From Deltaproteobacteria bacterium (lineage in GTDB: Bacteria; Desulfobacterota; Desulfomonilia; UBA1062), in NCBI GenBank assembly GCA_018436855.1, contig JAHDKO010000002.1:53413-117412 (forward strand): a stretch of DNA of 64,000 bases, written 5' to 3'. Position numbers and translations under genes: made by a program. Within the stretch, counting starts at the first letter, position 1, and each line of letters opens with the position of its first letter. The notes beneath the pieces were generated by a model, which saw only the letters and a program-made list of their open reading frames with translations, was not told the DNA's origin and searched no databases. Shown here piece by piece: positions 39,194 to 50,292 of the stretch.

Positions 39194-40114
39194 TTATCTA
39201 TCTCCTTCTGAGCTTCTTATCCTGTTCCTGAAATTGAACCAGGTATCAAACAATCCAAGCGCTGTTACCGCAATCATGATATATATCTGGCTCAAAATCA
39301 ATATGTAAATAACCCATCTTACGACCTTCGACCAGTTGTAACCGGTCAGAAAGGCAGCCACGATCGCCAGCCCCTGGAAGAAGTAGATCTGCGACACCAC
39401 GATCATGAGGTTGAGCCCAAGGATCCGTATCGCATCGTAATTCACCATGATGAAGAAACCGGCGACGATAAAAAAACCCACCAGCCAATCCGGGCACTTC
39501 CAGTGTCGCAGTCTGACCGTCTTTGTCACCTGGGCAGCGATGAGCACATTGAGCCACATGACGCTCATGACCGAGGAAGCGATGATCCCCCAGAAGAGCT
39601 GGGCGATCCGGGTCTCCATGGCTGTCCTGCTCACCCTGAACTCGGCAAGGTCTCCGGGGGACAGAATCTGGTTGTACACGAGAGCGACCTGCTCCATGAC
39701 CTCCCCGACCCATCGGGAGACAATGGTCTGGAACGAGACCCCCTCCTGCACCGCCATGATCCAGACGCTCAGCACGAAGAGGAAGAATATCAGGCATGAC
39801 GGCGCGAAGACCGCCATTCCCGCGTTCAGGCTGATCAGGAACCTTCGTATCAGAAACCCGCATGCAATGAGAGATACATACAGGACCACACCCTCGATGA
39901 ATCCAGGTGCCAAAAGCAGGGTGACAGGGATTGCCGCTGCGAGAATGAACTTGAACCAGGGATGCACCCGATCGAAAAAGACTACATACAGAGCGGGCAC
40001 AAAAAGCGCAAAAGGCAGAGCCTGCGCCGTTGCGGCAATGATCAGAACCCCGATAAAAAGAAAGACCCCGGTAGTGATCAGCAGGGTCTTTGGGCCTCTC
40101 TGCGTCAGAGGCAT
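39194..40114 (-). CDS. DUF2232-family (YybS-like) membrane protein
   Basis: The 306-residue protein is mostly hydrophobic, with about eight transmembrane segments including one from residue 12 (LLITTGVFLFIGVLIIAAT). It lies between rpsR and rplI, the usual place for the DUF2232/YybS family in many bacteria. The family has no known reaction. Segments such as VRWVIYILILSQIYIMIAV near the end match the family pattern by eye only. Start ATG 40114 has no strong ribosome binding site. It is 4 bases downstream of rpsR. Confidence 0.75.
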   Translation of the reverse strand: MPLTQRGPKTLLITTGVFLFIGVLIIAATAQALPFALFVPALYVVFFDRVHPWFKFILAAAIPVTLLLAPGFIEGVVLYVSLIACGFLIRRFLISLNAGMAVFAPSCLIFFLFVLSVWIMAVQEGVSFQTIVSRWVGEVMEQVALVYNQILSPGDLAEFRVSRTAMETRIAQLFWGIIASSVMSVMWLNVLIAAQVTKTVRLRHWKCPDWLVGFFIVAGFFIMVNYDAIRILGLNLMIVVSQIYFFQGLAIVAAFLTGYNWSKVVRWVIYILILSQIYIMIAVTALGLFDTWFNFRNRIRSSEGDR

Positions 40115-40118
40115 GTTC

Positions 40119-40364
40119 TCAATCGTGAACGGAAAATGGTAAGAGAGCCATGATCCGCGCCCTCTTTATCTCCACCGCCAGCTGCCTCTGATGCCGCGAA
40201 CAGGTTCCGGTGATCCTTCTCGGCAGGATCTTCCCCCGCTCGGTGATGAAATCACGGAGCATGCCAGAGTTTTTGTAATCGATCTTGATATTCTTGTCTT
40301 CGCAGAATCTGCACGTTTTTCTTTTATAATAGCTTCTTCTCGGATTACCGTGTCGGCGCTGCAT
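40119..40364 (-). CDS. rpsR: 30S ribosomal protein S18
   Basis: The 81-residue S18 has the signature [25 protein letters not shown]. An upstream Cys pair (CRFCEDK) suits a zinc-binding (C+) variant, although the full ligand set is not evident. Its ATG overlaps the rpsF stop (TAATG), so translation is coupled to S6, its ribosome partner. Confidence 0.96.
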   Translation of the reverse strand: MQRRHGNPRRSYYKRKTCRFCEDKNIKIDYKNSGMLRDFITERGKILPRRITGTCSRHQRQLAVEIKRARIMALLPFSVHD

Positions 40365-40831
40365 TATTCTCCCCCCTCCTCTTCTTTGGTCTCGGCTGCC
40401 GGTTCGGGCTCGGCTGCCGGCGCAACCTCTGATGCAGGTGCGACCTCTGATGTGGCCTCGGCTGCCGGTGCGGCCTCTGAAGAGGCCTCTGCCGCCGCCT
40501 CAGTCTCGGGAGCGGCCTTGGGCATCAGATCTTCCCGGGTGACATGGCTGTCGAGCTTGATCGTCACGAAACGCAAGACGTTCTCATCAAGCCTCATGAA
40601 ACGTTCGAGCTCTGAGACCATGGATCCCGGACCCTCGAGGTATACGAGGAAGTAACGGCCTCTTGAACGCTTCTGAATCTTGAAGGCGAGGCTCTTTATC
40701 CCCTGGTCTTGTGTGTTGATGATCTCACCGCCGTTTTTTGAAACAGTGTTCTTGAAACGGGTGAAGAGTTTCTCGTGGTCTTCTTCCCCGAGATCCGGGT
40801 TCTGGATGAACATTATCTCGTAGAGATCCAT
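40364..40831 (-). CDS. rpsF: 30S ribosomal protein S6 with an Ala/Glu-rich tail
   Basis: The first 100 or so residues are canonical S6 ([20 protein letters not shown], then [20 protein letters not shown]). The last 50 residues form a low-complexity tail of Ala, Glu and Pro (for example [20 protein letters not shown]), making the protein longer (155 residues) than the usual 95-135. The DNA of the tail is an imperfect repeat. Acidic S6 tails are glutamylated by RimK in E. coli; here the tail ends EEEGGE, and whether that applies is unknown. ATAAGGAGG precedes the ATG. Confidence 0.96.
   Translation of the reverse strand: MDLYEIMFIQNPDLGEEDHEKLFTRFKNTVSKNGGEIINTQDQGIKSLAFKIQKRSRGRYFLVYLEGPGSMVSELERFMRLDENVLRFVTIKLDSHVTREDLMPKAAPETEAAAEASSEAAPAAEATSEVAPASEVAPAAEPEPAAETKEEEGGE
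40390..40515. repeat. rpsF: Imperfect repeats in the rpsF tail
   Basis: Units rich in GCTGCCGGTGC and CCTCTGATG recur in the region encoding the Ala/Glu tail of S6, giving a low-complexity tract. Confidence 0.5.
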
Positions 40832-40882
40832 TGTATCCTCCTTATGGTTTTGTAGCCCCTGTCCGGAGCAAGGAGCGTGGAA

Positions 40883-40911
40883 CTCATATAATAAAGTTCA
40901 TGTTCGTGCAA
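40883..40911 (-). promoter_or_regulatory. Promoter of the rpsF operon
   Basis: On the minus strand TTGCAC (40911-40906) and TATGAG (40888-40883) have a 17-base spacer. The leader before the rpsF ATG is about 45 bases. Confidence 0.45.
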
Positions 40912-41054
40912 GTAGAAAAAGTCCGGGACCTTGCCGTCCTGCATAACGGCTTCATGAAACGCGACTCGACGACGGCCCGGGTTACAGCCGTGATGCAGCT
41001 GCCGATGACGATCCGGGCTTCCGTGAAGAACATGTGAAAACGGCGGCTTCATCC

Positions 41055-41327
41055 TCAATAGAGGATACGGAATCCCTGAATGCCTTCATCAGGCTCCACT
41101 TCGACAGCTGTGATCTTCTCCACCCGTGCCCCGGGGGGGCCCTGGCGGCACCAGTCGAGGAGTGCGTCGACCGGACCATCGTCTCCCTGCATGAGGGCCT
41201 CCACCGCGCCATCGGGCGTATTCCTCACCCATCCGATCACCCCGAGCCGCTGTGCCTGTTCCCTGGTGGTCGCCCGGAACCAGACGCCCTGAACGATCCC
41301 GTATATAGTTATATGAAGGGCCTTCAC
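41055..41327 (-). CDS. acyP: Acylphosphatase
   Basis: The 90-residue acylphosphatase hydrolyses acyl phosphates. The hallmark IYGIVQGVWFRATTREQAQRLG near residue 8-29 includes the phosphate loop (GIVQGVWFR, catalytic Arg). GWVRNTPDGAVEALMQGD carries the catalytic Asn. Size and motifs are standard. It is 3 bases after ligA on the same strand. Confidence 0.95.
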   Translation of the reverse strand: MKALHITIYGIVQGVWFRATTREQAQRLGVIGWVRNTPDGAVEALMQGDDGPVDALLDWCRQGPPGARVEKITAVEVEPDEGIQGFRILY

Positions 41328-41330
41328 CTT

Positions 41331-43466
<2,136 letters not shown>

Positions 43467-43522
43467 ATATAGACGTTAGCGCGACAACAAAAAAACACAC
43501 CACGAGCCATAAGGAGGTTGCA

Positions 43523-43759
43523 ATGGGTAAGGTTGTATTTAATGTGCAGGACCAGTTCCTTAATCAGGCACGTAAGGAAAGGGTCCCCATTGTAGTGACT
43601 CTCGTCGACAAGGATAAGGTCGAGGGATTTGTCAAGAGTTTCGACCCGTTCTGCATTCTTATCCAGACCGACAAGCCGATACTCATCTACAAGCATGCCG
43701 TTGCGAGCATCGAGCCGTCCGAGACGAACTCAAAACTGAAAGATTTTCTGGCAGGATGA
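43523..43759 (+). CDS. hfq: RNA chaperone Hfq
   Basis: Hfq is a hexameric Sm-fold protein that pairs small RNAs with mRNAs. The 78-residue protein has the Sm1 region (QDQFLNQARKERVPIVVTLV), the Sm2 motif YKHAVASI with the conserved KH, and the proximal residue FNV start. An AAGGAGG site precedes the ATG. Unlike many genomes, miaA and hflX are not neighbours; the next gene starts inside the hfq stop (ATGA), so the two are coupled. Confidence 0.96.
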   Translation: MGKVVFNVQDQFLNQARKERVPIVVTLVDKDKVEGFVKSFDPFCILIQTDKPILIYKHAVASIEPSETNSKLKDFLAG

Positions 43760-44862
43760 GGATTCACCGCAAGACAGCGACCTATATCATCTCTCTTTTT
43801 TTCTTGATTACCACACCCCTTATTTGCAGAGGTGATACTACCCTTACGGTCTATGGCCTGGGGTCTATAGAGAAAGACAATCTCGCGCAGGCAGAGCAGC
43901 GCGCACTGGACGACTCTTTTGCGAAGGCTGCCCTGCAGGCTTCCCTGCGGTTTGTTCCCGACAGCTCGGTTGCAGATCTCATGCAGTTGCTTCCCGAGTA
44001 TGCCGCATCCAGGAGAATGCAGGACATCCTCCAGTACCAGATCACCTCTCGGACCCGGCAGGGAGACGTCCTCCAGCTCAGCGTCGATGTCAAGATCGAC
44101 GACGATTCGCTGAGGCAGTGGCTCCACTCGCGTGCCCTGACCATCCCCCGGGCGCACCGGTCCAGGGTGCTCCTGGCGATCTCGTATCTGGAACCGGGCA
44201 ACGAAGCCCCCTATGAATGGTGGGCGGGCAAGGCGGGCAAGGCCTACTCCCCATTTGAGTCACAGTTCGGGCGGGAATTGAGCCGTCTTGGAGAGAACGT
44301 GATCAGCCCCGGTAAACAGCAGGGCGCAGCCCATTACCAGCCCGACCCCCTGGACTCGGCCCATGCCCTGGGGGCGGATATGCTCATCACCGGGACCATC
44401 GCCTACACCCCGGTTCTCGACACCCTCTACGAATGCCTGTTCGAGGTCTCCCTAATCGATGTAGCCTCTGGCACGGAGATCGCGTCATGGTCTGTTTCCC
44501 GCAGGGGTGACTTCGCAACCGAGGCCATGAACTCGCTCATGATCGACGAGATCATCAGGCCCGTGCGGGCGGGAATCAGCAAGCGGATTTTGAGCGAGAG
44601 CCCCGGCGTGATGAAGAAAACCCTCTGCGTCGAGGGGATAAGCGACTATGTCACCTACCAGTCCATGATCAATGCGCTCATGTCCGTCGAGGGTGTCTCC
44701 CGGATCAGCATTACAGGCATCCACGGCCACTCCATCTGCCATGTCATGGAGATCAAGGGCAGCCTCTTCGATGCCATGGAGAACCTCAAGCGCCGGCAGA
44801 TCGCCAAGGCCGACATCCTGGTGGAGAACGAGGCCGCGTATATCCGGATCCTTCAGAACTGA
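43756..44862 (+). CDS. Secreted FlgT/LPP20-like protein coupled to hfq
   Basis: A signal peptide is clear: TYIISLFFLITTPLICRG with cleavage near residue 25. The mature part begins TTLTVYGLGSIEKDNLAQAEQRALDDSFAKAA, the layout of the FlgT N-terminal/LPP20 fold found in envelope proteins. Further on are LGADMLITGTIAYTP, typical of CsgG/curli-like or FlgT middle parts, and a C-terminal RNA-binding-looking helix region that is only a guess. No catalytic residues are visible. The 4-base overlap with hfq implies coupled expression, which is odd because one is cytoplasmic and the other secreted. Function unknown. Confidence 0.7.
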   Translation: MRIHRKTATYIISLFFLITTPLICRGDTTLTVYGLGSIEKDNLAQAEQRALDDSFAKAALQASLRFVPDSSVADLMQLLPEYAASRRMQDILQYQITSRTRQGDVLQLSVDVKIDDDSLRQWLHSRALTIPRAHRSRVLLAISYLEPGNEAPYEWWAGKAGKAYSPFESQFGRELSRLGENVISPGKQQGAAHYQPDPLDSAHALGADMLITGTIAYTPVLDTLYECLFEVSLIDVASGTEIASWSVSRRGDFATEAMNSLMIDEIIRPVRAGISKRILSESPGVMKKTLCVEGISDYVTYQSMINALMSVEGVSRISITGIHGHSICHVMEIKGSLFDAMENLKRRQIAKADILVENEAAYIRILQN

Positions 44863-44916
44863 GGGGTTCTTATCCAGACCTTCTTCCCGCTCTCAAGTTA
44901 CCGGACGGTTGCAGAT

Positions 44917-44951
44917 AAAAAAGCAATGCCCCGCCGCAGCCGGCGGGGCAT
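44917..44951 (-). terminator. Rho-independent terminator after the pilus gene cluster
   Basis: ATGCCCCGCCG-CAGC-CGGCGGGGCAT is a perfect 11-base stem. Read leftward it is followed by TG, C and six T, so it ends the minus-strand cluster; it may also slow rightward polymerase from the FlgT-like gene. Confidence 0.85.
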
Positions 44952-44989
44952 GAGATGAATCTGCCTCCCCAATCGTATTCTGCACGGTT

Positions 44990-45439
44990 TCACCACGGAG
45001 TGGTGGGCCCGGTGGGGATGCCCTTGTTTATTAACTCTTTTCTGCTCATTCCTCGGGGGAGAAGATATATCTCCTTTGCCACCACATATTCGACATCCTT
45101 CTCAAGGTCCATGGCCCCGCCCACCTTCACATACACGACTTTTCCGCTCCTGAGGGCGTTTCTGCCGGTCTCACGTCCGTAGATATCCACCACCTTTGTG
45201 ACACATCTTTTCCCGCCCCTGGTGGCGTCGGCAAGAAATATCCGCACCTCGTTCACCACGATACTGTCGGGGTTGGTGTCTACGCACATTATCGTTCCGC
45301 TGATATCCGATGAATGCCAATTATCCATGACCAGGCCGATCACATCGTCTGCACGGCTGTATGAAGCATTGCCCAGCAGGAACATCGCGGCAGTACATGC
45401 CATGATGACGACCCGGTTAAGAACATAGATATTTTTCAC
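44990..45439 (-). CDS. Secreted hypothetical protein at the end of the pilus cluster
   Basis: A 149-residue protein with a signal peptide (VVIMACTAAMFLLGNASYSRA, cleavage near residue 31). The mature part is beta-rich with VDTNPDSIVVNEVRIFL and YVVAKEIYLLPRG, with no recognised domain. The start is GTG at 45439 with AAGGAG upstream. It lies 17 bases downstream of pilY1 and before a strong terminator, so it is probably the last gene of the pilus operon. A role in pilus assembly or adhesion is inferred from position only. Confidence 0.7.
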   Translation of the reverse strand: MKNIYVLNRVVIMACTAAMFLLGNASYSRADDVIGLVMDNWHSSDISGTIMCVDTNPDSIVVNEVRIFLADATRGGKRCVTKVVDIYGRETGRNALRSGKVVYVKVGGAMDLEKDVEYVVAKEIYLLPRGMSRKELINKGIPTGPTTPW

Positions 45440-45456
45440 GTCCTGCTCCTTGATTG

Positions 45457-48400
45457 TTATTTTTGTATCCAGTATATTTTGTTAAAGAGATTTCCGCTCC
45501 CGCTTTCCCTGATGGCAACTCCGCGCTGTCTGCCAACCGCTATGTATGAGCCCTCTTTGGTTACGATAATCACCGGGTCCGACGGGATTCCGCCGCCGAT
45601 CGCGACGCTCCGGTCCTTGTCTCCGTCCTCGTCGAGGTCGTACATGGCGCTGCCCGTCTTATAGTTGATGGCATAGAGACGGGCCGTTCCCACGCCGCCG
45701 GGGATAGAGCATTTGTCTTCCACCTCATCGTCTTCTTCTGCATCTTCTGTCTGTGTAGGGGTAAAGGTAGTGAACCACACCGCCTTGTCGAACACGACGG
45801 GCGAAGAAACGACTTTCTCTCCCAGATTGGGCATGTTCAGATACCATCCCGACCCGGCCTCGAGCTGCTCCTGTTTCAGGGTTTTATCCTCTTCGGTAGC
45901 GGCCGAGTTGAATATATCGGTATCCATGTTGACGAGGTCGGCGTCTGTAAGGGTGTTCGCCTCATCACTCCACGTTGCCGGCCATAAGTTCTTGATGGCA
46001 TAAAACCGGTCTGTCATCGAGACATCCTGCGGATCTTCACGGTTGCCGGAGCCGATGTAGACATAATCATAGGTGGTGGACATCCTCACTACGCCCGGCG
46101 CCTTCAAGAATTTCCTGAGGCCTGAAGTTCCCCCGTCATTCGCGGCGCTGAACAGCCTTCTCGCCTGCCAGACGCCATCACCGTCACGGTCGGAGAACAC
46201 GAACAGATCCCCGCCGAGAGACCCGGCATAGATCGTATCCTCAAACCCGTCATCATCGCTGTCGAATGAGTTGAGCTCAATGATGGAATAGGTCATCTTT
46301 GCATAATTATTATGGTTGAAGTTTATATTCGAGCTCAATACACAGCTCGTAGTCCCGGGCTCGACGGCAAACACCGCCCTGCCCTTGGAGTCGCCGGTCC
46401 CCGGATCCCCGTTGTCCTGGTTCGGGTCATATCCGCCTGCAAAGAGCAGTACCTCTTTGCCCACCGAATCGCTTGAATTCGCTTTTATTTTCGCGAAACG
46501 AGGCGCACACCACGACTGTCCCAGGGCTTCCACACCGGTCCCCAAAATATTGTTTGGTATCTCCCAAGCGAACGTGGGGTTGTGGTAGTCGCTCACGTTG
46601 AGACAGTAATACTTGTCTCCCCCTCTTCTGAGACCGAAGACCACATACGCTTTTTCAGGGGTTCCTGTCGGCTTGAAGAGCACGGGAGAACCATCCACAA
46701 AATAGTCGTGCTCGGAATCTCCGGAGATATGAGCCGTCGCATCATCAGGAGGAAGATTCTTCAGGTTCGGAAGCAGGTCCCAGGGCACGAAAGCCCATGC
46801 CTCGGTGAGCGTATCGTCCTGGAGGTTGGTGTTTGCATTTCCCTCACCGCTGTGGTCATTATCGAGGAAACAGTGCAGAAAGCCGTCATTGGCACCCACA
46901 AAAATAACGTTCGTGCTGTTCTGGTCGTCGTAGAGTACGGCGGGTTCGGAGTGGAGAATATCCCCCAGCACCCAGGTTCGCGGCTTGTCAGTGGGCCCGG
47001 TGGCCTGAGGACTGTAGATACCCTCTGCCCTTATGTAATCCACCAGGTCATTCCGCTGGGTGGTATAGGTATCGTCAGCAAACCCCAGTGCGGTGGGTGA
47101 TATATTGGTTTTGTTGAAAACGATAAGAGAATTCCCGGTATTCCGAGTGTAATACGTTCTCGATGCCTGTCCCAGAAGAACCTTGCCGGCGCCGCCGACG
47201 TCGACCTTGATCCCTTCCAGACCGGTAACCAGGGACCAGCATGACTTGGCTTCATCCTTTACCGCGCCCGAAGAATCGAGTGCAGCGCTCCCGTACCGGT
47301 CAAGAAGCATGCCGTCGTCTCTCAGACCGAATTTTTTCAGATTTCCCTTCCACTGTCCTGAGCTATCAGGAAGGAATAGACCTAGATACATGGCATTGTC
47401 TGCATAGGTTCTATTCACCCTGTTCACAGGAACGACGGGCGAGACGAACTGTACGCTGGTTTCCATTATGCTGGCAATGATGGTCTCGAGTATGCTGACG
47501 AGATTGATTGCATTATCGGTGGTGTAATACGCGCCGTGTCCATGGTTTGAATCAGCTGTTCTTTTCAACAGATCATGGTCGATTGCAAAGCCTACGGTAT
47601 AGGTGACGATATTCTGTTTGGGATAATCATCATCAAAAGAGCGATTGGCGAGATCTACCCCACCAATGCGAAGATCCTCGTCATAGAGAAATTTCGCCAC
47701 GTCATCGAGATAATCACTGCCATAACTGGAGTATGACCCGGGATCTCTCCCGTCGCCATCGTAGTCACCGATGGATCTGCCATCGAGATAGTCGTAACTA
47801 CCTCCGAGAATATTGCCACGGTCATAAGTGGGCTCTCCATCGGTCATGATGATGACATAGTTCTTCTGGCATCGCCATTCTATCGGTGAAGTATAGGTGA
47901 CATCAGAATTAGCCCATGAATCTTTCCCGGCAAAGTAAAGTCCTGCTTCGGCGAGGGTCTCTGCCAGCGGCGTCCAAGTGTGTGCGGTGATGCCGTTGAT
48001 CGCTTGCACCACTTCATCCATCTCATTTCTTGTTCTATTTTTGATAGGTGCAAGTACCTTTCCTCCCTCGTCATAATTAAAAATCATGACCCCGAACCGT
48101 ACTCCCGAGGTTGAGGTGGTGTTCAACAGCTCGCCGATTACTTCCTGAGCGACCTGCAAACGCGTTTTTTTAACATCGGCCCCTGGATTTTCATGAAGAT
48201 AGTTCAGGTAGTTTCCTGTTCTTAATATTCTCTGCTTAGTTCTTCCCCAAATTTTGTCAATCCATGAGCAACTATGAGGATCGTCGAGACAAATTTGTCC
48301 GTTCCAGTGTCCATATTTATTGAGAGCATTCCTTGCATCATCGCACGCTATTTCGTTAGAATCTACCTCGTAGTCCGAGCCAATGTACTCAAATTCATAC

Positions 48401-48660
48401 CAGGCCACTCCGTTATTATATTGATAATAAACATTTTCTCTATTATAGGGCCCGGTGTATTGAGTAGTCCGTTTATATGGCGCAACCGGATTCTTCACCT
48501 CGGTGTCCATACTCCCGGAATTGTCGAAGATGATCATCACATTTGCGTCGACATCGAGCGTCCCTCCGCCGAAAACGGCAGTGTCATCCGCCACAGCCGC
48601 CAATGGGGAGAAAAGAAGTCCGCACACTGAAAAGAATGAAAGAAGATTCCGTATCTTCAT
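45457..48660 (-). CDS. pilY1: PilY1/PilC-type type IV pilus adhesin
   Basis: A 1067-residue secreted protein with signal peptide (SFFSVCGLLFSPLAAVA). An N-terminal von Willebrand A-like domain has the MIDAS motif FDNSGSMDTEV and MTDGEP. The C-terminal half is the PilY1 beta-propeller (TWVLGDILHSEPAV, VFGLRRGGDKYYCLNV, RAVFAVEPG, LYAINYKTGSA). Calcium-loop sequences such as DYDGDGRDPG and DRDGDGVW are dispersed. PilY1 caps the pilus, counteracts retraction and binds surfaces. AGAAGGAG precedes the ATG. It lies at the end of a minor pilin operon, the standard arrangement. Confidence 0.93.
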   Translation of the reverse strand: MKIRNLLSFFSVCGLLFSPLAAVADDTAVFGGGTLDVDANVMIIFDNSGSMDTEVKNPVAPYKRTTQYTGPYNRENVYYQYNNGVAWYEFEYIGSDYEVDSNEIACDDARNALNKYGHWNGQICLDDPHSCSWIDKIWGRTKQRILRTGNYLNYLHENPGADVKKTRLQVAQEVIGELLNTTSTSGVRFGVMIFNYDEGGKVLAPIKNRTRNEMDEVVQAINGITAHTWTPLAETLAEAGLYFAGKDSWANSDVTYTSPIEWRCQKNYVIIMTDGEPTYDRGNILGGSYDYLDGRSIGDYDGDGRDPGSYSSYGSDYLDDVAKFLYDEDLRIGGVDLANRSFDDDYPKQNIVTYTVGFAIDHDLLKRTADSNHGHGAYYTTDNAINLVSILETIIASIMETSVQFVSPVVPVNRVNRTYADNAMYLGLFLPDSSGQWKGNLKKFGLRDDGMLLDRYGSAALDSSGAVKDEAKSCWSLVTGLEGIKVDVGGAGKVLLGQASRTYYTRNTGNSLIVFNKTNISPTALGFADDTYTTQRNDLVDYIRAEGIYSPQATGPTDKPRTWVLGDILHSEPAVLYDDQNSTNVIFVGANDGFLHCFLDNDHSGEGNANTNLQDDTLTEAWAFVPWDLLPNLKNLPPDDATAHISGDSEHDYFVDGSPVLFKPTGTPEKAYVVFGLRRGGDKYYCLNVSDYHNPTFAWEIPNNILGTGVEALGQSWCAPRFAKIKANSSDSVGKEVLLFAGGYDPNQDNGDPGTGDSKGRAVFAVEPGTTSCVLSSNINFNHNNYAKMTYSIIELNSFDSDDDGFEDTIYAGSLGGDLFVFSDRDGDGVWQARRLFSAANDGGTSGLRKFLKAPGVVRMSTTYDYVYIGSGNREDPQDVSMTDRFYAIKNLWPATWSDEANTLTDADLVNMDTDIFNSAATEEDKTLKQEQLEAGSGWYLNMPNLGEKVVSSPVVFDKAVWFTTFTPTQTEDAEEDDEVEDKCSIPGGVGTARLYAINYKTGSAMYDLDEDGDKDRSVAIGGGIPSDPVIIVTKEGSYIAVGRQRGVAIRESGSGNLFNKIYWIQK

Positions 48661-48664
48661 ACCC

Positions 48665-49147
48665 TTACTCCTTCTGCGCCCTGGGCAGCATCTTGAACAC
48701 CAGGACGTCTACATTCTCGCTCTGGTGCCGGGCATCCACCTTGTAGTATCTTGCCTCGAGGTTCGTCTTGCCACCGATGCTGTAAACATACTTGTCACTC
48801 TGGGCTGTAGGCGGGTTTCCCTTCCTCTGCAGGGTGACCATGAGCGTTTCCACGCTCATCTCCCCGGTGAGAATGCCCGAGGTGGTGAAATCATAAGCCA
48901 TCCCCACATTGTCCTTGACGTGATCTGCAAAGGTGGTCGAGTGGACCAGTGCAATCTCAGACGCGCTGTCGACCTTGTTGAAGTTCTGGATAACCCTTCT
49001 CTCGTTTCCCGCGATCTTGGTCTCGATGGTGGTGGACCGCATGAGTGTGGTGCCGATGAGTATGGTCGCCACCAGCACCAGGAGAACGAGCACCATGACC
49101 GCGCCCTCGTTGTTGTGTATCCTGCCGGAAAAATATTTATGAACCAT
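48665..49147 (-). CDS. pilX: PilX-like minor pilin
   Basis: The 160-residue protein has a hydrophobic N-terminal helix (NNEGAVMVLVLLVLVATILIG), like PilX, in which a Glu is followed by the transmembrane half. The rest, with IETKIAGNERRVIQNFNKVDSA, matches the PilX/PilW domain layout. I chose ATG 49147, with GAGGAG 8 bases upstream, over GTG 49156, which lacks space for the site. It sits between pilV and pilY1 with 13- and 4-base gaps. Confidence 0.8.
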   Translation of the reverse strand: MVHKYFSGRIHNNEGAVMVLVLLVLVATILIGTTLMRSTTIETKIAGNERRVIQNFNKVDSASEIALVHSTTFADHVKDNVGMAYDFTTSGILTGEMSVETLMVTLQRKGNPPTAQSDKYVYSIGGKTNLEARYYKVDARHQSENVDVLVFKMLPRAQKE

Positions 49148-49160
49148 GGCATCCACTCCT

Positions 49161-49613
49161 CTACAGGCCTGTCCCGTTGCCTTTGTAGAAGGTAAAGGAC
49201 ACGCTGTGCTCCCTGTTCTGCCACCAGACCTGGACTGAGATCTCTCTCAGGTTGTCTTCACTGGCACCTTGGTTGACGATCCATTCTCTTTCATAGGTTA
49301 TCCCGGCGGTGGTCACATCAGATGCTACCTTGGTCACCTCTCCGGCCAGCGGGATGCTTTCCCCACCCAGGGAATCGCTCGTAAAGGGCAGGACTTTCAG
49401 ATATTCCGACATGTCCTGTGCGATATTGTTTGCCCGGGTGAGCTGCATGGCATAGGAATTTCCCTTGACCGACTCCGACTGCATCTTTGCGACCCCGATA
49501 ATGCCGAGGGCGAAGATGAGGATCGCCACCACGAGCTCGATAAGGGTAAAGCCGCCTCTTTCCTGATCAAGGGGCTTCCGGCCATGATCGGTCTTCACTT
49601 GAAAGATCTTCAT
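49161..49613 (-). CDS. pilV: PilV-like minor pilin (type IV prepilin)
   Basis: The 150-residue prepilin has the PilD cleavage motif RGGFTLIELVVAILIFALG, with the cut after Gly and the conserved Glu at +5. The remainder, with LTRANNIAQDMSEYLKVLPF, fits minor pilin PilV. It lies between pilW and pilX. Confidence 0.85.
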   Translation of the reverse strand: MKIFQVKTDHGRKPLDQERGGFTLIELVVAILIFALGIIGVAKMQSESVKGNSYAMQLTRANNIAQDMSEYLKVLPFTSDSLGGESIPLAGEVTKVASDVTTAGITYEREWIVNQGASEDNLREISVQVWWQNREHSVSFTFYKGNGTGL

Positions 49614-49638
49614 TGTCTCTCAGCCTTCTCTAAACGGG

Positions 49639-50292
49639 TTAAAGCCCGCTGTTTCTCAGTTTGATACGCCTGTTGAGAGTTCTGGTGATATGCTGGCCTG
49701 TATCCGGGTCTGGGTTTTTGCTGCGTATCGTCATGCCGACGTCTATGTAGTCGATTTCATCTTCTCTCCCCGATAGTGAGGCAAGCGGGATTTCAGTGCT
49801 CGACCCGGCTGTTTCATCGTATGAATAATACCGAAACCGGAGGCTCTGGACGTTTTGGGCAATAGTCTGCCTGCCCACCCCGTTGTAATCGATCCGCACG
49901 AGGTCCTGACCGGACAGGTAGTAGAACAGGTGTTCGCCGTCGTCAGCGGTGCTGTTGTTCGGCTCGCCGCCCATGCCGTCACCCAGATCCATCATAAGAG
50001 TGATATTGTTCAACCCTGTACTGTCTACCGTGGACGCCTCCACGGGAAGAACGTTGTTGTTTACCATGGGTGACTGTGCGCCGGCGTTTCTGATATCCCT
50101 GGTGATGATATCCATGGCTGCCCGGAGATCCTGCTGGACCTGGGCGATCTGATGCTGGACCGTGCTGGATACATGCTGTGTCTGGTATGCCAGATACGCC
50201 GCCCCCATGAGCAGCAGGGACAGCACCATGACGATCATCAGCTCCACCAGTGTCAATCCGTGTGAGTTGGATAGTATTTTTATGGTCTTCAT
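49639..50292 (-). CDS. pilW: PilW-like minor pilin (type IV prepilin)
   Basis: The 217-residue prepilin has SHGLTLVELMIVMVLSLLLM (cleavage after Gly, Glu at +5) and the PilW-type mature part QQDLRAAMDIITRDIRNAG. Its ATG overlaps the fimT-like stop (4 bases), so it is coupled. Confidence 0.87.
   Translation of the reverse strand: MKTIKILSNSHGLTLVELMIVMVLSLLLMGAAYLAYQTQHVSSTVQHQIAQVQQDLRAAMDIITRDIRNAGAQSPMVNNNVLPVEASTVDSTGLNNITLMMDLGDGMGGEPNNSTADDGEHLFYYLSGQDLVRIDYNGVGRQTIAQNVQSLRFRYYSYDETAGSSTEIPLASLSGREDEIDYIDVGMTIRSKNPDPDTGQHITRTLNRRIKLRNSGL

Noticed and set aside
40813..41058. 81-codon minus-strand ORF between acyP and rpsF
   Set aside because: It contains the predicted rpsF promoter and ribosome binding site and shows no family match. 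A residual helical segment was noted but is not enough.
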